A stretch of 32,557 nt of DNA from Candidatus Lloydbacteria bacterium CG22_combo_CG10-13_8_21_14_all_47_15. GTDB lineage: Bacteria > Patescibacteriota > Minisyncoccia > Phycocordibacterales > 21-14-all-47-15. A model generated the notes under the pieces. That model was not told the DNA's origin, did no database searches, and saw only the letters and a list, made by a program, of their open reading frames with translations. Each line of letters opens with the position of its first letter. The stretch's first letter is position 1. The position numbers and the translations under genes were made by a program. The stretch covers positions 1 through 32,557 of the forward strand of contig PCTL01000019.1 of assembly GCA_002771515.1 (NCBI GenBank). The letters are read 5' to 3'. This document shows positions 7,478 through 18,090 of this stretch, piece by piece.

Positions 7478-8830
7478 TTATGCCCCGCTCCGCGATAAAA
7501 GTGTTTTTATAGTCTTAAGCGCTATTTTGATATCAAGCCATACTGAACGATTCTTGATGTAATATAGATCATATGAAAGTTTTGTACTCGTCTGTGCCAC
7601 ATCTATATCGTGGTGCGGCGCTTCTTTATGGTAAATCTGCGCCCATCCTGAAAGCCCCGGCTTGATAAGGTATCGAACATTATAGTACGGAATCTGTTCC
7701 GCGTATGCCATCGCCGGCTCAGGAAATTCCGGCCGCGGACCGATAAGCGAAATATCTCCTTTTAATACATTCCAGAGCTGGGGCAGTTCATCAATACGAG
7801 TCCTGCGTAAAAACCTTCCAACCTGCGTAACGACATTTTCCAAACCCCTGCTCCATTCTCCCTGATCGTTAGCCGTCATCGTTCGAAACTTCATCAATCG
7901 AATTATTTTCTTATCCTGCCCAACGCGATTCTGATAAGTAAATATATCGCCGCCATCATCAAGTTTAATAGCGAGAAAAATAAAAGGATAACACACAAGC
8001 GACACAACGCCCGCTAAAAATGAAATGATGATGTCCATCGTACGCTTGAATGTATCGTACATAAGGTGCGGCGCCGATGAAATGTTCTCCAGAAACCAGC
8101 TATCTCCCAAAAGAGATAGTGGTTCGCGGTCAAACACTTCTTCATAAATCTTATACTTATCAATAAACTGCACCTTTGAGAAAATTAGATTGTAAAGATG
8201 CGGCACGAGCGGAGCAACTTTATCATTTTGCAGATCAATGACGATAGTTGTAATCCCTTCTGCATATACGGTATTGATAATCTCGTCTTTGAACGCAGTC
8301 TCGTCTACTTTCTCTATATCAATAGAGCGCACAAAGTGCATATGATACCGTGGATTTTTATTAATTTCTTCTTCCAGTTCGCGCAATTCATGACCTGTGC
8401 CGATAATGACCGCCTTCTCTTTTCTACTTCCACCGCCAAGTGCAATAATTGACAATCGCCAGCCCAGAATAAAAACGAAAGAAACGCCGAGGTAGATAAA
8501 TAGATTGGTCTTCGGCGCAATTTTAAAAATCGGAATAAAATAGAAAAAGAGTACTGCGAGCACGCTGTTCCACCCTTGCGTCTTCAACACAAGAGAGGGG
8601 AGCCGTTTACGTAGAAGCAGAGTATGCTTGTCGTACAATCCGGCAATAAAAAACGCGAGCGCCCACACCGCAAAAAGAATTGAAAACGGAAGAGAGTGCA
8701 TCGCTACAGTTGCATAGTCTGGCAACTCAAAATAGCGGAGCACTAGAGTAACAAAAAGTGCCGTGTACAAAAGCACAATATCACCAACAAAAAGCATTAT
8801 TGATTCCCATTTATTTTGAAATGTCATCAT
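7478..8830 (-). CDS. Polyprenyl-phosphate sugar-1-phosphate transferase (initiating glycosyltransferase)
   Basis: Membrane enzyme of the WbaP/CpsE type that moves a sugar phosphate from a nucleotide sugar to undecaprenyl phosphate, the first step of a surface glycan. Residues 10-130 hold about four membrane helices. A Rossmann-like domain follows (VIIGTGHE, 141-148). The C-terminal bacterial sugar transferase domain starts at KRTMD (262-266), with a re-entrant hydrophobic segment to about 290, then QNRVG (300-304), KFRTM (314-318), RIDELPQLWNV (345-355), GPRPE (364-368) and PGLSGWAQ (391-398). The start is the first of two adjacent ATGs, preceded by AGGTG. The donor sugar cannot be told. It faces the GT4 gene across a shared control region. 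Confidence 0.93.
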   Translation of the reverse strand: MMTFQNKWESIMLFVGDIVLLYTALFVTLVLRYFELPDYATVAMHSLPFSILFAVWALAFFIAGLYDKHTLLLRKRLPSLVLKTQGWNSVLAVLFFYFIPIFKIAPKTNLFIYLGVSFVFILGWRLSIIALGGGSRKEKAVIIGTGHELRELEEEINKNPRYHMHFVRSIDIEKVDETAFKDEIINTVYAEGITTIVIDLQNDKVAPLVPHLYNLIFSKVQFIDKYKIYEEVFDREPLSLLGDSWFLENISSAPHLMYDTFKRTMDIIISFLAGVVSLVCYPFIFLAIKLDDGGDIFTYQNRVGQDKKIIRLMKFRTMTANDQGEWSRGLENVVTQVGRFLRRTRIDELPQLWNVLKGDISLIGPRPEFPEPAMAYAEQIPYYNVRYLIKPGLSGWAQIYHKEAPHHDIDVAQTSTKLSYDLYYIKNRSVWLDIKIALKTIKTLLSRSGA

Positions 8831-8841
8831 TTTGCACCTAC

Positions 8842-8847
8842 ACTATA
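8842..8847 (-). promoter_or_regulatory. Candidate -10 box of the sugar transferase gene
   Basis: TATAGT on the minus strand, with TAGATT 17 bases further upstream as a weak -35. The predicted start is only about five bases before the ATG, and would remove part of the AGGTG element. Confidence 0.4.
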
Positions 8848-8911
8848 TCAAAAACTGTAGTAAAATCTACCTATACGCGGTCATGCGACTAATAATCTAT
8901 AAGTAATCGTA

Positions 8912-8930
8912 TATGTCATTTAATGACATA
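8912..8930. promoter_or_regulatory. Perfect 19-base palindrome, operator candidate
   Basis: Arms TATGTCATT and AATGACATA are exact reverse complements around a single central T. It sits between the divergent sugar transferase and GT4 genes, 65 bases upstream of the latter's predicted -10 box. The size and symmetry fit a dimeric regulator's operator. No regulator is identified. Confidence 0.5.
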
Positions 8931-8973
8931 ACAAATAACAATCACTCTTACTGGCTTCAATACAATAGATAAT

Positions 8974-9002
8974 TTGCACAATTATACAATATAATATATA
9001 AT
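8974..9002 (+). promoter_or_regulatory. Promoter of the GT4 gene, predicting a leaderless mRNA
   Basis: TTGCAC (8974-8979), 17-base spacer, then consensus TATAAT (8997-9002). A start seven or eight bases on falls at 9009-9010, the first base of the ATG. Confidence 0.65.
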
Positions 9003-9009
9003 ATTGTCA

Positions 9010-10176
9010 ATGCGTGGGAGAAAAAAAATCCTATACTTAATCACAAAATCAAACCAAGGCGGCGCTCAGCGGCATGTGTACGACCTAGCAACCAACCTGC
9101 CAAAGGAAATCTTTGATGTGTCGATCTATGCCGGCGGAGACGGCCAGCATGCAGGACATGCAAGCTGGCTCTTGACAAAACTCCGCGAAAAAAAAGTCCG
9201 TGCTAACTATCTACCTTTTCTAGCGCGCGATATAAATATCTCCACAGACATCACGGTCTTTTTCCATCTCTTGAAACTCTTCAAAAAAGAGCGTCCTGAC
9301 ATAGTACATTTACACAGTTCAAAAATCGGCGGTCTTGGAGCACTCGCGGCACGCATTGCCGGCGTACCAAATATTATTTTCACGGCACACGGCTGGTCAT
9401 TCAATGAACCGTGGCGAACGCCTCTTTCACGCTGCATTATATGGACTCTTTCTCTCCTAACCGCGCTCTTATGCCATCGTATCATCACCATAACGAAACA
9501 CGATACGGCTCAGGCTAAAAAGATGCCATTTATATCAGAAGAAAAAATTGCATACATCCCGAATGGCATCAGAGACATTGCATTTTTGTCGCGCGCACAA
9601 GCACGCATCGCTCTCTTGGGCGCGCGCAAAGCGGCATTTGCCGATGATATATGGGTCGGCACTATTTCAGAACTCACAAAAAATAAAGGCTTAGACTATG
9701 CGTTGTCTGCAATAGTAATACTCAAAAAGAAGGTGGCGGAACCATTCCGCTTCATTATCATAGGCGCGGGGGAAGACCAAAGCGCACTTGAAAAAGAAAT
9801 ACGGATAAAAAAACTTGATGATACTGTTTTCCTCGTGGGACACAGGGAGGATGCTGCCACCCTCCTTAAGGCATTTGATATCTTCACCCTCACTTCGCTC
9901 AAAGAAGGCTTGCCGTATGCACTCCTTGAGGCGGGGCTCGCGGAAACAGCAATCGTAGTAGCATCCGATATCGGCGGCATTCCTGATATTATTGAGCATA
10001 ATGTATCCGGCCTCCTCGTACCACCACAAAATACTGCCGCGATAAGCGACGCCCTAACTCGTATGATACTTGATAAACAATCAGCTAAAAAAATGGCTGA
10101 TAAATTGCGTAAAAAAATCGTCAAGTTCTGGACGATAGAAAAAATGCTTCACGATATCAAAAAACTTTACAAATAA
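9010..10176 (+). CDS. GT4-family glycosyltransferase
   Basis: GT-B fold retaining glycosyltransferase that transfers a sugar from a nucleotide donor, probably on the inner face of the membrane during surface-glycan assembly. From ATG 9010 it has 388 residues. The N-terminal half shows the acceptor-side motif GGAQRHV (17-23) and HLHSSKIGGLGALAARIAG. The C-terminal donor domain has the ELTKNKG loop and the E-x7-E motif in EGLPYALLEAG (E299, E307). A TTG two codons upstream would also be in frame, but the promoter position favours the ATG. A hydrophobic stretch at about residues 142-156 may bind the membrane. Substrate is unknown; the divergent initiating transferase suggests a shared pathway. 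Confidence 0.92.
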   Translation: MRGRKKILYLITKSNQGGAQRHVYDLATNLPKEIFDVSIYAGGDGQHAGHASWLLTKLREKKVRANYLPFLARDINISTDITVFFHLLKLFKKERPDIVHLHSSKIGGLGALAARIAGVPNIIFTAHGWSFNEPWRTPLSRCIIWTLSLLTALLCHRIITITKHDTAQAKKMPFISEEKIAYIPNGIRDIAFLSRAQARIALLGARKAAFADDIWVGTISELTKNKGLDYALSAIVILKKKVAEPFRFIIIGAGEDQSALEKEIRIKKLDDTVFLVGHREDAATLLKAFDIFTLTSLKEGLPYALLEAGLAETAIVVASDIGGIPDIIEHNVSGLLVPPQNTAAISDALTRMILDKQSAKKMADKLRKKIVKFWTIEKMLHDIKKLYK

Positions 10177-10194
10177 GTGGTTTATCGGTATAAT
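10166..10194 (+). promoter_or_regulatory. Promoter of the 49-residue membrane peptide gene
   Basis: TTTACA (10166-10171), 17-base spacer, TATAAT (10189-10194). The -35 overlaps the end of the GT4 gene. A leader of about 60 bases is predicted. Confidence 0.65.
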
Positions 10195-10261
10195 ATAAAA
10201 AATTGTTATTTAACAGTATGGTAATAGTATCTGTAAGAACAATTAAAAGAGGAGATTAAAT

Positions 10262-10411
10262 ATGGAAACATTGATAGTATTGTTCGGTTCAATAGTTATT
10301 TTCGTAGGATGGATTGTCGCATGCGTCTGGATTATGCTACTAACAATCTTTGAGTCAAAACCTGCCGTGGCGGTGGAGACAGTAAAATATCGAAAAAAAC
10401 TGGGGAATTGA
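10262..10411 (+). CDS. Small single-pass membrane peptide (49 residues)
   Basis: The reading frame starts at ATG 10262 after AGAGGAG, a good ribosome-binding site seven bases upstream, and ends with TGA. The product has one hydrophobic helix at about residues 4-28 (from LIVLFGS through WIMLLTIF) and a basic tail rich in Lys/Arg ending KYRKKLGN. It has its own promoter and a strong terminator, so it forms a complete small transcription unit. I do not recognise a family. A membrane-associated regulatory or structural peptide is possible; a toxin-like peptide cannot be excluded, though no antisense RNA is evident. Confidence 0.7.
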   Translation: METLIVLFGSIVIFVGWIVACVWIMLLTIFESKPAVAVETVKYRKKLGN

Positions 10412-10425
10412 ATATTATACTTCGC

Positions 10426-10456
10426 AAGCCGGCTCATTCATGAGCCGGCTTTATTA
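10426..10456 (+). terminator. Intrinsic terminator after the small membrane peptide
   Basis: Stem AAGCCGGCTCA (10426-10436), loop TTCA, TGAGCCGGCTT (10441-10451), followed by a T-rich stretch. Confidence 0.85.
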
Positions 10457-10558
10457 TTTTTGCCATTATTTCAACATAAAAAATAATGGTATATTGCAAC
10501 CGCTACAATATACCACAACAAGACATCTAAACACTCTGCCACAATTATAGCCGAGTGT

Positions 10559-11713
10559 TTAAATACCAATCATTTCATGTTCAATCGCGCTCCGACGCAC
10601 CGGGCGCGCATAACGGGACATACCCATAAGGATTCCAAGTCCGGCAAATTCAGTAATGATGTGCGAACCGCCATAGCTCAAAAACGGAACTGTCGTACCA
10701 GTCACTGGAAAAAGCCCGACATTGATGCCTATATGGAGTATGATATGGCTCATAAAGAAAATCACGAGCCCAACCGCAAAAAGCATTTCAAAATTTGTTG
10801 ACCCTACAAGCGCTATAGCCAGAATCCGCCAAATTAGAATACCGTAAAGCATAAATAGAATGATTGCTCCGACAAATCCCCACTCCTCGGCAAATGCCGC
10901 AAAAATGAAATCGGTCTGATATTCGGGCAAGAATTTCAGCCGAGATTGCGTACCGTAGCCAATTCCCTTGCCAAATATCTCGCCGGACCCGACGGCAATC
11001 ATAGATTGGCGCGCGTGATATCCGGCACCCTGCACATCCGCAAGCGGATGCATAAATGAGAGAATTCTAACTTTCTGATATGGTTCAAACCCGAATTGCC
11101 ATAATCCGGAAAAAAGCACCGTCGCAAAAAGAATCACAATTAGAAGATGCTTTTTTGACACCCCCGATACTATAATCATGCCAAACCAAATAGAAGCAAT
11201 GATGAGCGCTGAACCGAAATCCGGCTGGAATGCGATTAAAAAAAATGGAATGGCGGCATAGATACCGGAAATAAAAATATGACGGAAGTGCGAAATCTCA
11301 ATATGGCGTCTGGAAAAATATTTTGCAAGGACAATTATTAAAATAAGCTTCATCATGTCAGACGGCTGAAACGACACAGGGCCAATCGTGAACCAACTTC
11401 GCGTACCATTAACCGTATCACCGATAAGTAAAAGCAAGATGAGTAAGAGTATTCCTATGAAAAAAAGCGATGATACTACTTCTGTACGCCGTAAAATCCT
11501 AAAATCAAAAAGACTTAAGGTGAAAAACACGCCAATTCCGATTGCCGTCCAGATAATCTGCCGGTTGAAAAACTCATTCGGCTCAACAAACGAATTCATG
11601 GTTATGAGACCGAATACAACAAGAAAAAAAGCTGCAATAAAGAGGGGCCAATCAACTTTAAACAAAACGCGCCTTATTCCGGCGCGTGCATAAGCGCGCG
11701 TAATCATTGCCAT
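10559..11713 (-). CDS. rodA: RodA/FtsW-family (SEDS) peptidoglycan glycosyltransferase
   Basis: Polytopic membrane protein that polymerises lipid II into glycan strands, normally with a class B penicillin-binding protein. About ten membrane helices are visible. Conserved features are GTRSWF, QPSDMMK, QPDFGSAL, the long outer loop FLPEYQTDFIF with the putative catalytic Asp (about residue 268 from this start), and SYGGSH near the end. The frame opens at 11755, but ATG 11713 is preferred because it lies just after the upstream gene's stop and gives 384 residues, near the usual 370-400. The loop resembles RodA more than FtsW. No PBP2 or mreB lies nearby in the window. Confidence 0.9.
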   Translation of the reverse strand: MAMITRAYARAGIRRVLFKVDWPLFIAAFFLVVFGLITMNSFVEPNEFFNRQIIWTAIGIGVFFTLSLFDFRILRRTEVVSSLFFIGILLLILLLLIGDTVNGTRSWFTIGPVSFQPSDMMKLILIIVLAKYFSRRHIEISHFRHIFISGIYAAIPFFLIAFQPDFGSALIIASIWFGMIIVSGVSKKHLLIVILFATVLFSGLWQFGFEPYQKVRILSFMHPLADVQGAGYHARQSMIAVGSGEIFGKGIGYGTQSRLKFLPEYQTDFIFAAFAEEWGFVGAIILFMLYGILIWRILAIALVGSTNFEMLFAVGLVIFFMSHIILHIGINVGLFPVTGTTVPFLSYGGSHIITEFAGLGILMGMSRYARPVRRSAIEHEMIGI

Positions 11714-11717
11714 TGTA

Positions 11718-12488
11718 TTATTGTGCGACAAATATGTTGCGGCGGGGGAGGACATCTACCCGAGCCGGAAATTCATCAAATTTTCTGCGCCAAGTGAAAA
11801 AGATTGTTTCGGTCTTTTCAGCTGGAAAAACATCAATCCTAGTTTCGCTTGCCGCGAACACATTCTCATCGTCATCAAAAAGCACGGCGGTAACCGTTAC
11901 TCCCCTAAGCTCTTCAAAAGACACATTGGATAAAACAGCTTTAAGCTGGCTGCCAGTTTCTGTTTCTTCAAACAGAGTTTCGCGAACAACAATCGGAAGA
12001 AGCGAAGCAGTTTCTCTTTGCCATTCCGGGTCCGGTTCAAACTCAAGGAATGCGCGAGTTGGCACACGATTCCCCGTCCGAATATTTCCTTCATAGACAT
12101 AGAATCGTTCATTTGGATTCACAAATGTCGCGCCAGCGCCACGCGCCACCAAAAGATTCTCGGCATCAAACAATTTAAAAAGATATGAGATGCGAGTAAT
12201 GCCTGCTCCGGCATTTGGATTCTCCAAAAAAGCAAGTGCGTCATGCGCACCTTCGCCGGCAGGAATCACCCTGCTCCACAATGTAAAAAGTGGTGAGATG
12301 TTTGCAGGGCATGCGGTAGTACACGGACCGCCGCAATCAATCCCGTCTTCCTTTTGATTCAGTTTGCCATCCACGCATGAAGGCGCGTTATATAATACTG
12401 AAAAAAGAAAAGCACCAACCGCTAACATTACCACACCAAAGAGACCTCCAAAAATACGCAATTGTCGTTGTGTCGCCCAAGTAGCCAT
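11718..12488 (-). CDS. Membrane-anchored protein with a DCGG cysteine motif
   Basis: A 256-residue protein from ATG 12488. A single membrane helix lies at about residues 10-32 (from LRIFGGLFG to FLFSVLY). Directly after it comes the segment C-x-DG-x-x-N-x-x-E-x-GIDCGGPC-x-x-x-C, a DCGG motif I have seen in predicted exported proteins; here four cysteines may form disulphides or bind metal. The remaining 180 residues look like one or two beta-sandwich domains outside the membrane. The open frame reaches 12566, but that extra part would start in the rRNA terminator region. It ends four bases before rodA, so the two probably form an operon, and a role beside RodA in the envelope is an inference. 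Exact function unknown. Confidence 0.8.
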   Translation of the reverse strand: MATWATQRQLRIFGGLFGVVMLAVGAFLFSVLYNAPSCVDGKLNQKEDGIDCGGPCTTACPANISPLFTLWSRVIPAGEGAHDALAFLENPNAGAGITRISYLFKLFDAENLLVARGAGATFVNPNERFYVYEGNIRTGNRVPTRAFLEFEPDPEWQRETASLLPIVVRETLFEETETGSQLKAVLSNVSFEELRGVTVTAVLFDDDENVFAASETRIDVFPAEKTETIFFTWRRKFDEFPARVDVLPRRNIFVAQ

Positions 12489-12506
12489 ATATGAACCTAT
12501 ACTACC

Positions 12507-12540
12507 AAAAAACACCGATAATAAAAAGCCGGTGTTTTTT
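12507..12540 (-). terminator. rRNA unit terminator
   Basis: On the minus strand: A6, CACCG, a 12-base loop, CGGTG and T6. It lies 40 bases after the 5S gene and upstream of the DCGG gene. Confidence 0.8.
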
Positions 12541-12580
12541 AGTATATATCTGCTCTGTACGAGCATCTGCTCAAGTCCTT

Positions 12581-12693
12581 TGTGCCGGCGCCGACCTACT
12601 CTTGCCCTGTCGGACTACCATCGGCGCTGATTAGCTTAACTTCCGTGTTCGGAATGAGAACGGGTGTATCCCAATCGCCAAAGCACCGGCACA
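12581..12693 (-). rRNA. rrf: 5S ribosomal RNA
   Basis: About 113 bases. The ends pair as helix I (5' TGTGCCGG... with ...CCGGCACA 3'). The conserved core CCGAACACGGAAGTTAAG is seen on the minus strand, followed by CGCCGATGGTAGT. It lies downstream of the 23S gene and a tRNA-like element. Confidence 0.95.
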
Positions 12694-12725
12694 AAATACT
12701 CGAGCTCTCCACGCTCTTTATCCTT

Positions 12726-12802
12726 TGGTAGAGTCGGGGGGCATTGCACCCCCCAACCTTTCCGCTTGTGGCGGAACGCTTTCCTCCTTAAGCTACGACT
12801 CT
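12726..12802 (-). tRNA. tRNA-like element with encoded CCA in the 23S-5S spacer (degenerate or non-standard tRNA)
   Basis: On the minus strand the cloverleaf is complete: acceptor AGAGTCG (12802-12796) pairs with CGACTCT; T8 A9; D-stem GCTT/AAGC with GG in the loop; anticodon stem TTCCG/CGGAA; variable region AGGTTG; T-stem GGGGG/CCCCC; discriminator A; then CCA (12728-12726). All four stems pair perfectly. However, the anticodon loop CCACAAG lacks U33 (nominal anticodon ACA), and the T-loop TGCAATG has G where pseudouridine-55 is normal. The four ordinary tRNA genes in this window do not encode CCA. It could be a rare tRNA, a tRNA mimic used for rRNA processing, or a decayed tRNA; the intact pairing argues against simple decay. 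Confidence 0.6.
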
Positions 12803-12891
12803 CCATTTATTATAAAAAACAGCGGACAAGGACAAATGTATCACGCACAATACAAGACAATAACCGAAAAACAACAATTCCACATCCCCAT

Positions 12892-15958
<3,067 letters not shown>

Positions 15959-15999
15959 TTACGGAAATATGGAATACATATATTATTTTTCGGTTACCC

Positions 16000-16029
16000 A
16001 ATACTGCACCTTCTTGGTAGTGCAGTATT
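16000..16029 (-). other. Hairpin in the 23S leader
   Basis: AATACTGCAC and GTGCAGTATT form ten perfect pairs around a ten-base loop, 40 bases upstream of the 23S 5' end. It may help rRNA processing or antitermination. The rest of 16030-16180 is leader with no gene seen. Confidence 0.5.
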
Positions 16030-16180
16030 CTATTTAGTTTTCAAATTGCATTCACGCCAGTCGTATCTCAAAAACAAAACCGCTTAATGGCGGTTCGGAC
16101 AACAGATAATCACTAGGGATTTCTACTTATCCTTTCCGCAATGGGATTTTGTTTTTAACCGTATTCATACCGTACATTTC

Positions 16181-16208
16181 ATTATACGCAGCGCGCAAGC
16201 GCCGTCAA
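16181..16208 (-). promoter_or_regulatory. Promoter of the 23S-5S unit
   Basis: On the minus strand TTGACG (16208-16203), a 16-base GC-rich spacer, then TATAAT (16186-16181). The start would fall near 16174, giving a leader of about 215 bases before 23S. This supports an independently transcribed 23S-5S unit. The stretch 16209-16348 shows nothing else I can identify. Confidence 0.7.
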
Positions 16209-16348
16209 GTCCCTATACAGTTAACCTTATGGGATGACGCTTTCAAGCCGGATTGGAACGACAAATAGTAACTGAACATAGGTCTCTAATATATATTCGT
16301 ATATATCCGCCATATCTAAACCGTTTATAGGTTTCTTGCGTTTCTGGC

Positions 16349-16380
16349 AAAAAAACACCACTGTGCGGTGGTGTTTTTTT
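16349..16380 (-). terminator. Intrinsic terminator of the channel-like gene
   Basis: A7, CACCAC, loop TGTGCG, GTGGTG, T7. Nearly symmetrical, so it may act in both directions. Confidence 0.85.
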
Positions 16381-16411
16381 GAAAACAGAATTTGAGATTA
16401 AAAAGCCTCGC

Positions 16412-17098
16412 TTATTTTCCAGAAATCTCGCCTCGCAACCGTTCAATATATTTTGCTGCAGCATCCTTCCCGCCAAGACCGAACGCAAGACCAATACCGA
16501 GCGAAAGCGCCACGATAACACCCGTAAAGAGTGTCTGCGCAAAAACGCCGGCAATGCCAAGCTGACTAACTGCCGCGAGAAGCGCAAAAATCCAGATTGC
16601 CCACCGTGCTACACCGCCCAAAAAATGCGCAGACGGAATACCTGCCGCTTTTGCTGAGCCGGTCACTACCCGCTGAATAAACTGCGCAATCAGAGCGGCT
16701 GACAGCAAAATAAGCGCCGCCACAAACACATTCGGCAAATAGAGCAACACCACATCTTTTAGAAAGATGGTTACTTGTGCAAGCCCGAGAACATCAAACG
16801 CCGCAACAAGAAAGACGATGATGATGAACCATTTTACCAAGTCGCCGATAAACAGGCCGGAATTCAAATTAAAGCCTGTTCGGTTTATGACATCCTCAAA
16901 CCCCGCACTCGCCAGCGCACTATCTACTCGCAACGCCTTGATGATCTGTGCCACAACTCGCCCAAGCACTGCCGCAATCACCCATCCGATGATGAAGATA
17001 ATCAGCGCAACTACCAGATTCGGTACAAATCCAAGCACACCAATCCATAAATTCTGGAATGACTGTGTCAAGACATCGCTCCACGTTTGTAATACCAT
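16412..17098 (-). CDS. Mechanosensitive-channel-like membrane protein (conserved TM helix family)
   Basis: A 228-residue integral membrane protein with about five hydrophobic helices. The first is at residues 17-46 (LWIGVLGFVPNLVVALIIFIIGWVIAAVLG); it is followed by the Gly/Ala-rich segment ending GIGLAFGLGGKDAAAKYIERL, typical of the short TM-helix proteins related to small-conductance mechanosensitive channels. The large soluble MscS beta domain is absent. It is a single-gene unit with its own promoter and terminator. A role in osmotic relief is inferred from distant family similarity only. Confidence 0.75.
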   Translation of the reverse strand: MVLQTWSDVLTQSFQNLWIGVLGFVPNLVVALIIFIIGWVIAAVLGRVVAQIIKALRVDSALASAGFEDVINRTGFNLNSGLFIGDLVKWFIIIVFLVAAFDVLGLAQVTIFLKDVVLLYLPNVFVAALILLSAALIAQFIQRVVTGSAKAAGIPSAHFLGGVARWAIWIFALLAAVSQLGIAGVFAQTLFTGVIVALSLGIGLAFGLGGKDAAAKYIERLRGEISGK

Positions 17099-17115
17099 AT
17101 CAAGCTTGATTTATG

Positions 17116-17144
17116 ATTATAGTAATATCGCCGTACCGCAAAAA
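17116..17144 (-). promoter_or_regulatory. Promoter of the channel-like gene
   Basis: On the minus strand TTTTTG (17144-17139), 17 bases, TATAAT (17121-17116). The predicted start leaves only about 11 bases before the ATG at 17098, with no Shine-Dalgarno. The stretch 17145-17301 shows nothing else identifiable. Confidence 0.5.
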
Positions 17145-17301
17145 TATTCCACGGAAAAACGACAAAATACTCGACCACTAACTAATAATCATTTTAAATT
17201 ATACCATTTTAATAGTGCGTTGTTACCGCTCCTGTGGATAACCACGCGTGCCGAACTGAAGGCGTGATTTATTCTTTTATTGTCAGATTTCTGACTCACC
17301 G

Positions 17302-17922
17302 CTAATCAATCCCAATTTTGTCAAATATTTTTTCATGCGGATAGTCAAGAATATCGCGAATAAATTTATCGTACATACCATGACGATACAAAAAATCCTT
17401 TGTATCAAAAACCGCATAATGAAGTTCGCGCCCGACTTCGGCCTCAATCAATCGTATGGATTGTTCAAGCATCCCGCGTTTTAGACGATCACCAACAATT
17501 AGAAGGTCCACGCGGCTGTCTGGATCGTGTATAAAAATACCGGATATAATAATCAGCTTTACCTTCCCACCTCGGCGGCATCGCGTCACGATATCTTCTG
17601 TTTTTATCGGTCCCGAGCTTGATAATAGATTGTAAAACTGGTTAAGGAGGGGAAATGCAGGATCAAGTTGCCATCCAATAACCGCTTTCTTTCCCGGTTT
17701 TCCTTTTGAATTTATCCGCGGTTTTCTCTCTTTAAAGAAACGCTTGTACCGGATAAACCCAACGGAATAAAGCATGCCGGTCTCACGGCGAACGGTTGAA
17801 CCACTCACTTTGCTCCGATATGCAATATCCCTGTTTAAGAATGCAAGCTCCGGATTAAGAAGAAACAGCCTCATAATCTTGATTCGAGCCGTCCCGCCAA
17901 AGAGTTTTCCGAGAATATCCAT
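17302..17922 (-). CDS. Winged-helix protein with a nucleotidyltransferase-like C-terminal domain
   Basis: A 206-residue protein. Residues 1-60 look like a winged helix-turn-helix (FGGTARIKIMRLFLLNPE, then RDIAYRSKVSGSTVRRETGML). The middle is basic and may touch nucleic acid. The C-terminal half contains SRVDLLIVGD (about residues 135-144), which resembles the metal-binding strand of minimal nucleotidyltransferases, preceded by an IISGIF strand. Only one acidic position of the usual GS-x-DxD pattern is clear, so catalysis is doubtful. It could be a transcriptional regulator with a ligand-sensing or toxin-derived domain. ATG 17922 has no Shine-Dalgarno; an 8-base palindrome TTCATGAA lies about 20 bases upstream. 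No antitoxin partner is adjacent. Confidence 0.65.
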   Translation of the reverse strand: MDILGKLFGGTARIKIMRLFLLNPELAFLNRDIAYRSKVSGSTVRRETGMLYSVGFIRYKRFFKERKPRINSKGKPGKKAVIGWQLDPAFPLLNQFYNLLSSSGPIKTEDIVTRCRRGGKVKLIIISGIFIHDPDSRVDLLIVGDRLKRGMLEQSIRLIEAEVGRELHYAVFDTKDFLYRHGMYDKFIRDILDYPHEKIFDKIGID

Positions 17923-18061
17923 TGTGGATACTCTAACACTTCATGAACTTGTGGGGATATTGACTACGCATTTTTCATGTGATGTTACAATACTGAAATA
18001 GGTAGCATCTTTATTAGTGCAAAATGAAGACATTGCCGCTAAAATGTTCGTGGACTGCAAC

Positions 18062-18089
18062 AAAAAATCGCGCCGTAGCGCGATTTTTT
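18062..18089 (-). terminator. Intrinsic terminator of rplJ-rplL
   Basis: A6, TCGCGC, 4-base loop, GCGCGA, T6, one base after the rplL stop. Confidence 0.9.
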
Positions 18090-18090
18090 C

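Noticed and set aside
9004-9009. TTG start for the GT4 gene
   Set aside because: The predicted transcript starts at the ATG six bases downstream, which also gives a normal N-terminus.
16000-17300. 16S rRNA upstream of 23S
   Set aside because: No 16S segments were found; the region holds a promoter, leader and a membrane protein gene.
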